Source: Anaerolineales bacterium
Lineage (GTDB): Bacteria > Chloroflexota > Anaerolineae > Anaerolineales > Villigracilaceae
Assembly: GCA_015489255.1 (NCBI GenBank)
Contig: WGAD01000279.1
Span: 1 to 6,387, forward strand
Reading direction: 5' to 3'
DNA length: 6,387 nt
Shown here: positions 5,300 through 6,387 of the stretch, one piece after another
Position numbering within the stretch: position 1 is the stretch's first letter
Layout of the letters: the number at the start of each line of letters is the position of its first letter
Position numbers and translations under genes: made by a program
The notes under the pieces: generated by a model
What the model saw: the letters and a program-made list of their open reading frames with translations, nothing else
The model's database searches: none
What the model was told of the DNA's origin: nothing

Positions 5300-6387
5300 A
5301 TGCAATTCAACGAACTGGGCCTGCAGCCCGCGCTATTGCAGGCGTTGGCCGATCTTGGCTACACGCACCCCACCCCCATCCAGGAACAAATGATCCCGGT
5401 CATGCTGACCGGCGCAGATGTCATCGGCCAGGCGCAGACCGGCACCGGCAAAACCGCCGCCTTTGCCCTCCCCATCTTGCACAACCTGACGCCCGGAGAC
5501 CGGCGCCCGCAGGCGCTCGTCCTGGCTCCCACCCGTGAACTGGCCCTGCAGGTAGCGGCCGCTTTTCGGGATTACGGGCAAAACCTGCCCGTCCGCGTGA
5601 CGGCCGTCTACGGCGGCGCGCCCTATGGCCCCCAAATCCGCGACCTGAAACGCGGCACCGACGTGGTAGTCGGCACGCCCGGCCGCTTGCTCGACCTGCT
5701 GCGCCGCGGCGTGCTCGACCTGGGCGCAGTCCGCACCCTGGTGCTCGACGAAGCCGATGAAATGCTCAGCATGGGGTTTCTCGAAGACATCGAAACCGTG
5801 CTGGCCGCCCTGCCAGCAGAACGGCAGATCGCCCTCTTTTCGGCCACTATGCCGCCCGCCATCCGCCGGCTGGCGCAAAAATATCAACACGCCCCCCAAA
5901 GCGTGACCATTGCGTCCAGGCAGCGCACCGCCCAAAACGTGGCCCAGCGCTACTACCTGGTCAACCAGCGCGACAAAACCGCCGCCCTGACGCGCATTTT
6001 CGAGATAGAAACGCCCGAACGCGCCCTGGTCTTCGTCCGCACCCGCGCCGAAAGCGGAGAACTGGCCCACGCGCTCAGCCAGCGCGGTTTTTCCGCCGAG
6101 ATGATCAACGGCGACCTGGCCCAGGCTGCCCGCGAGCGGGTGCTGGAACGCTTCCGCAGCGGGCAGCTGCAGGTGCTGGTGGCCACCGACGTGGCCGCCC
6201 GCGGGCTGGACGTGGACGACATCAGCCACGTTTTCAACTACGATTTACCCGAAGACCCGGAAGTCTTCGTCCACCGCATCGGCCGCACCGGCCGGGCCGG
6301 CAAAGACGGACTGGCGATTTCGCTGGTCACGCCGTCGCAGCGCCGCCTGCTGCGGCGGATCGAGGCCTTTAGCCGCCAAAAGCTGCA
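5300..6387 (+). CDS. DEAD-box ATP-dependent RNA helicase, DeaD/CshA-like (3' end outside window)
   Basis: The first 362 codons are present and open to the window edge. They cover both RecA-like domains of an ATP-dependent RNA helicase acting in RNA remodelling, ribosome assembly or mRNA decay. Motifs in order are the Q motif GYTHPTPIQ (20-28), I AQTGTGKT (45-52), Ia PTRELA (77-82), Ib TPGR (126-129), II DEAD (150-153), III SAT (181-183), V ATDVAARGLD (295-304) and VI HRIGRTGRAG (325-334). The segment after motif VI resembles DeaD/CsdA and CshA proteins, but the C-terminal tail that would separate these from RhlE types lies outside the window. AGGAG (5287-5291) is 8 nt before the ATG. A leader of about 180 nt with a terminator and RNA structure suggests post-transcriptional control, as known for cold-shock helicase genes; that parallel is inference. 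Confidence 0.95.
   Translation, partial: MQFNELGLQPALLQALADLGYTHPTPIQEQMIPVMLTGADVIGQAQTGTGKTAAFALPILHNLTPGDRRPQALVLAPTRELALQVAAAFRDYGQNLPVRVTAVYGGAPYGPQIRDLKRGTDVVVGTPGRLLDLLRRGVLDLGAVRTLVLDEADEMLSMGFLEDIETVLAALPAERQIALFSATMPPAIRRLAQKYQHAPQSVTIASRQRTAQNVAQRYYLVNQRDKTAALTRIFEIETPERALVFVRTRAESGELAHALSQRGFSAEMINGDLAQAARERVLERFRSGQLQVLVATDVAARGLDVDDISHVFNYDLPEDPEVFVHRIGRTGRAGKDGLAISLVTPSQRRLLRRIEAFSRQKL

Noticed and set aside
5107..5538. 143-aa + strand ORF across the helicase leader
   Set aside because: It overlaps the helicase start in another frame, shows no domain, and spans a terminator and RNA structure.
5333..6229. Minus-strand ORF of 298 aa
   Set aside because: It is antisense to the helicase motifs, which are complete and in order on the + strand.

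Overview
The window is about two-thirds G+C and gene-dense, with every real gene on the + strand. Its content (tandem DtxR/FeoA proteins, a split FeoB, a Sec-type SelD, a DEAD-box helicase) and codon use suggest an anaerobic or facultative bacterium. My best guess is Chloroflexota (Anaerolineae-like); this is an impression from protein style, not a database result.

Layout. Positions 1-104 hold a strong sigma70-type promoter (TTGACA-N17-TATACT) overlapped by a perfect 32-bp palindrome, almost certainly the operator of the regulator that follows. Positions 105-3981 are a tightly coupled four-gene ferrous-iron operon. It encodes a soluble DtxR/IdeR-type regulator, a second DtxR-like protein with an N-terminal membrane anchor and a C-terminal FeoA domain, a separate FeoB GTPase, and a separate FeoB membrane permease. 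The first two junctions overlap and the third has a 1-nt gap. There is no free-standing FeoA; the FeoA module is fused to the membrane-anchored regulator-like protein.

Positions 3982-4019 carry a promoter whose predicted start almost coincides with the next ATG. Positions 4020-5096 encode selenide, water dikinase (SelD). Its catalytic cysteine codon is an in-frame TGA, so SelD is itself a predicted selenoprotein; a naive gene call would lose about the first 84 residues. Two adjoining hairpins just after the TGA fit the bacterial SECIS geometry, and one resembles the E. coli fdhF element.

Positions 5097-5299 are a non-coding leader with an extended -10 promoter, a textbook intrinsic terminator and then a predicted three-way-junction RNA. 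Positions 5300-6387 are a DEAD-box RNA helicase that runs off the window.

How it works together (inference): the cytosolic DtxR protein, loaded with Fe(II) or Mn(II), represses its own operon at the palindrome. When iron is short, the split FeoB system and the membrane-attached DtxR-FeoA protein are made. The most unusual element is that membrane-attached fusion, followed by the Sec-containing SelD and the structured helicase leader.
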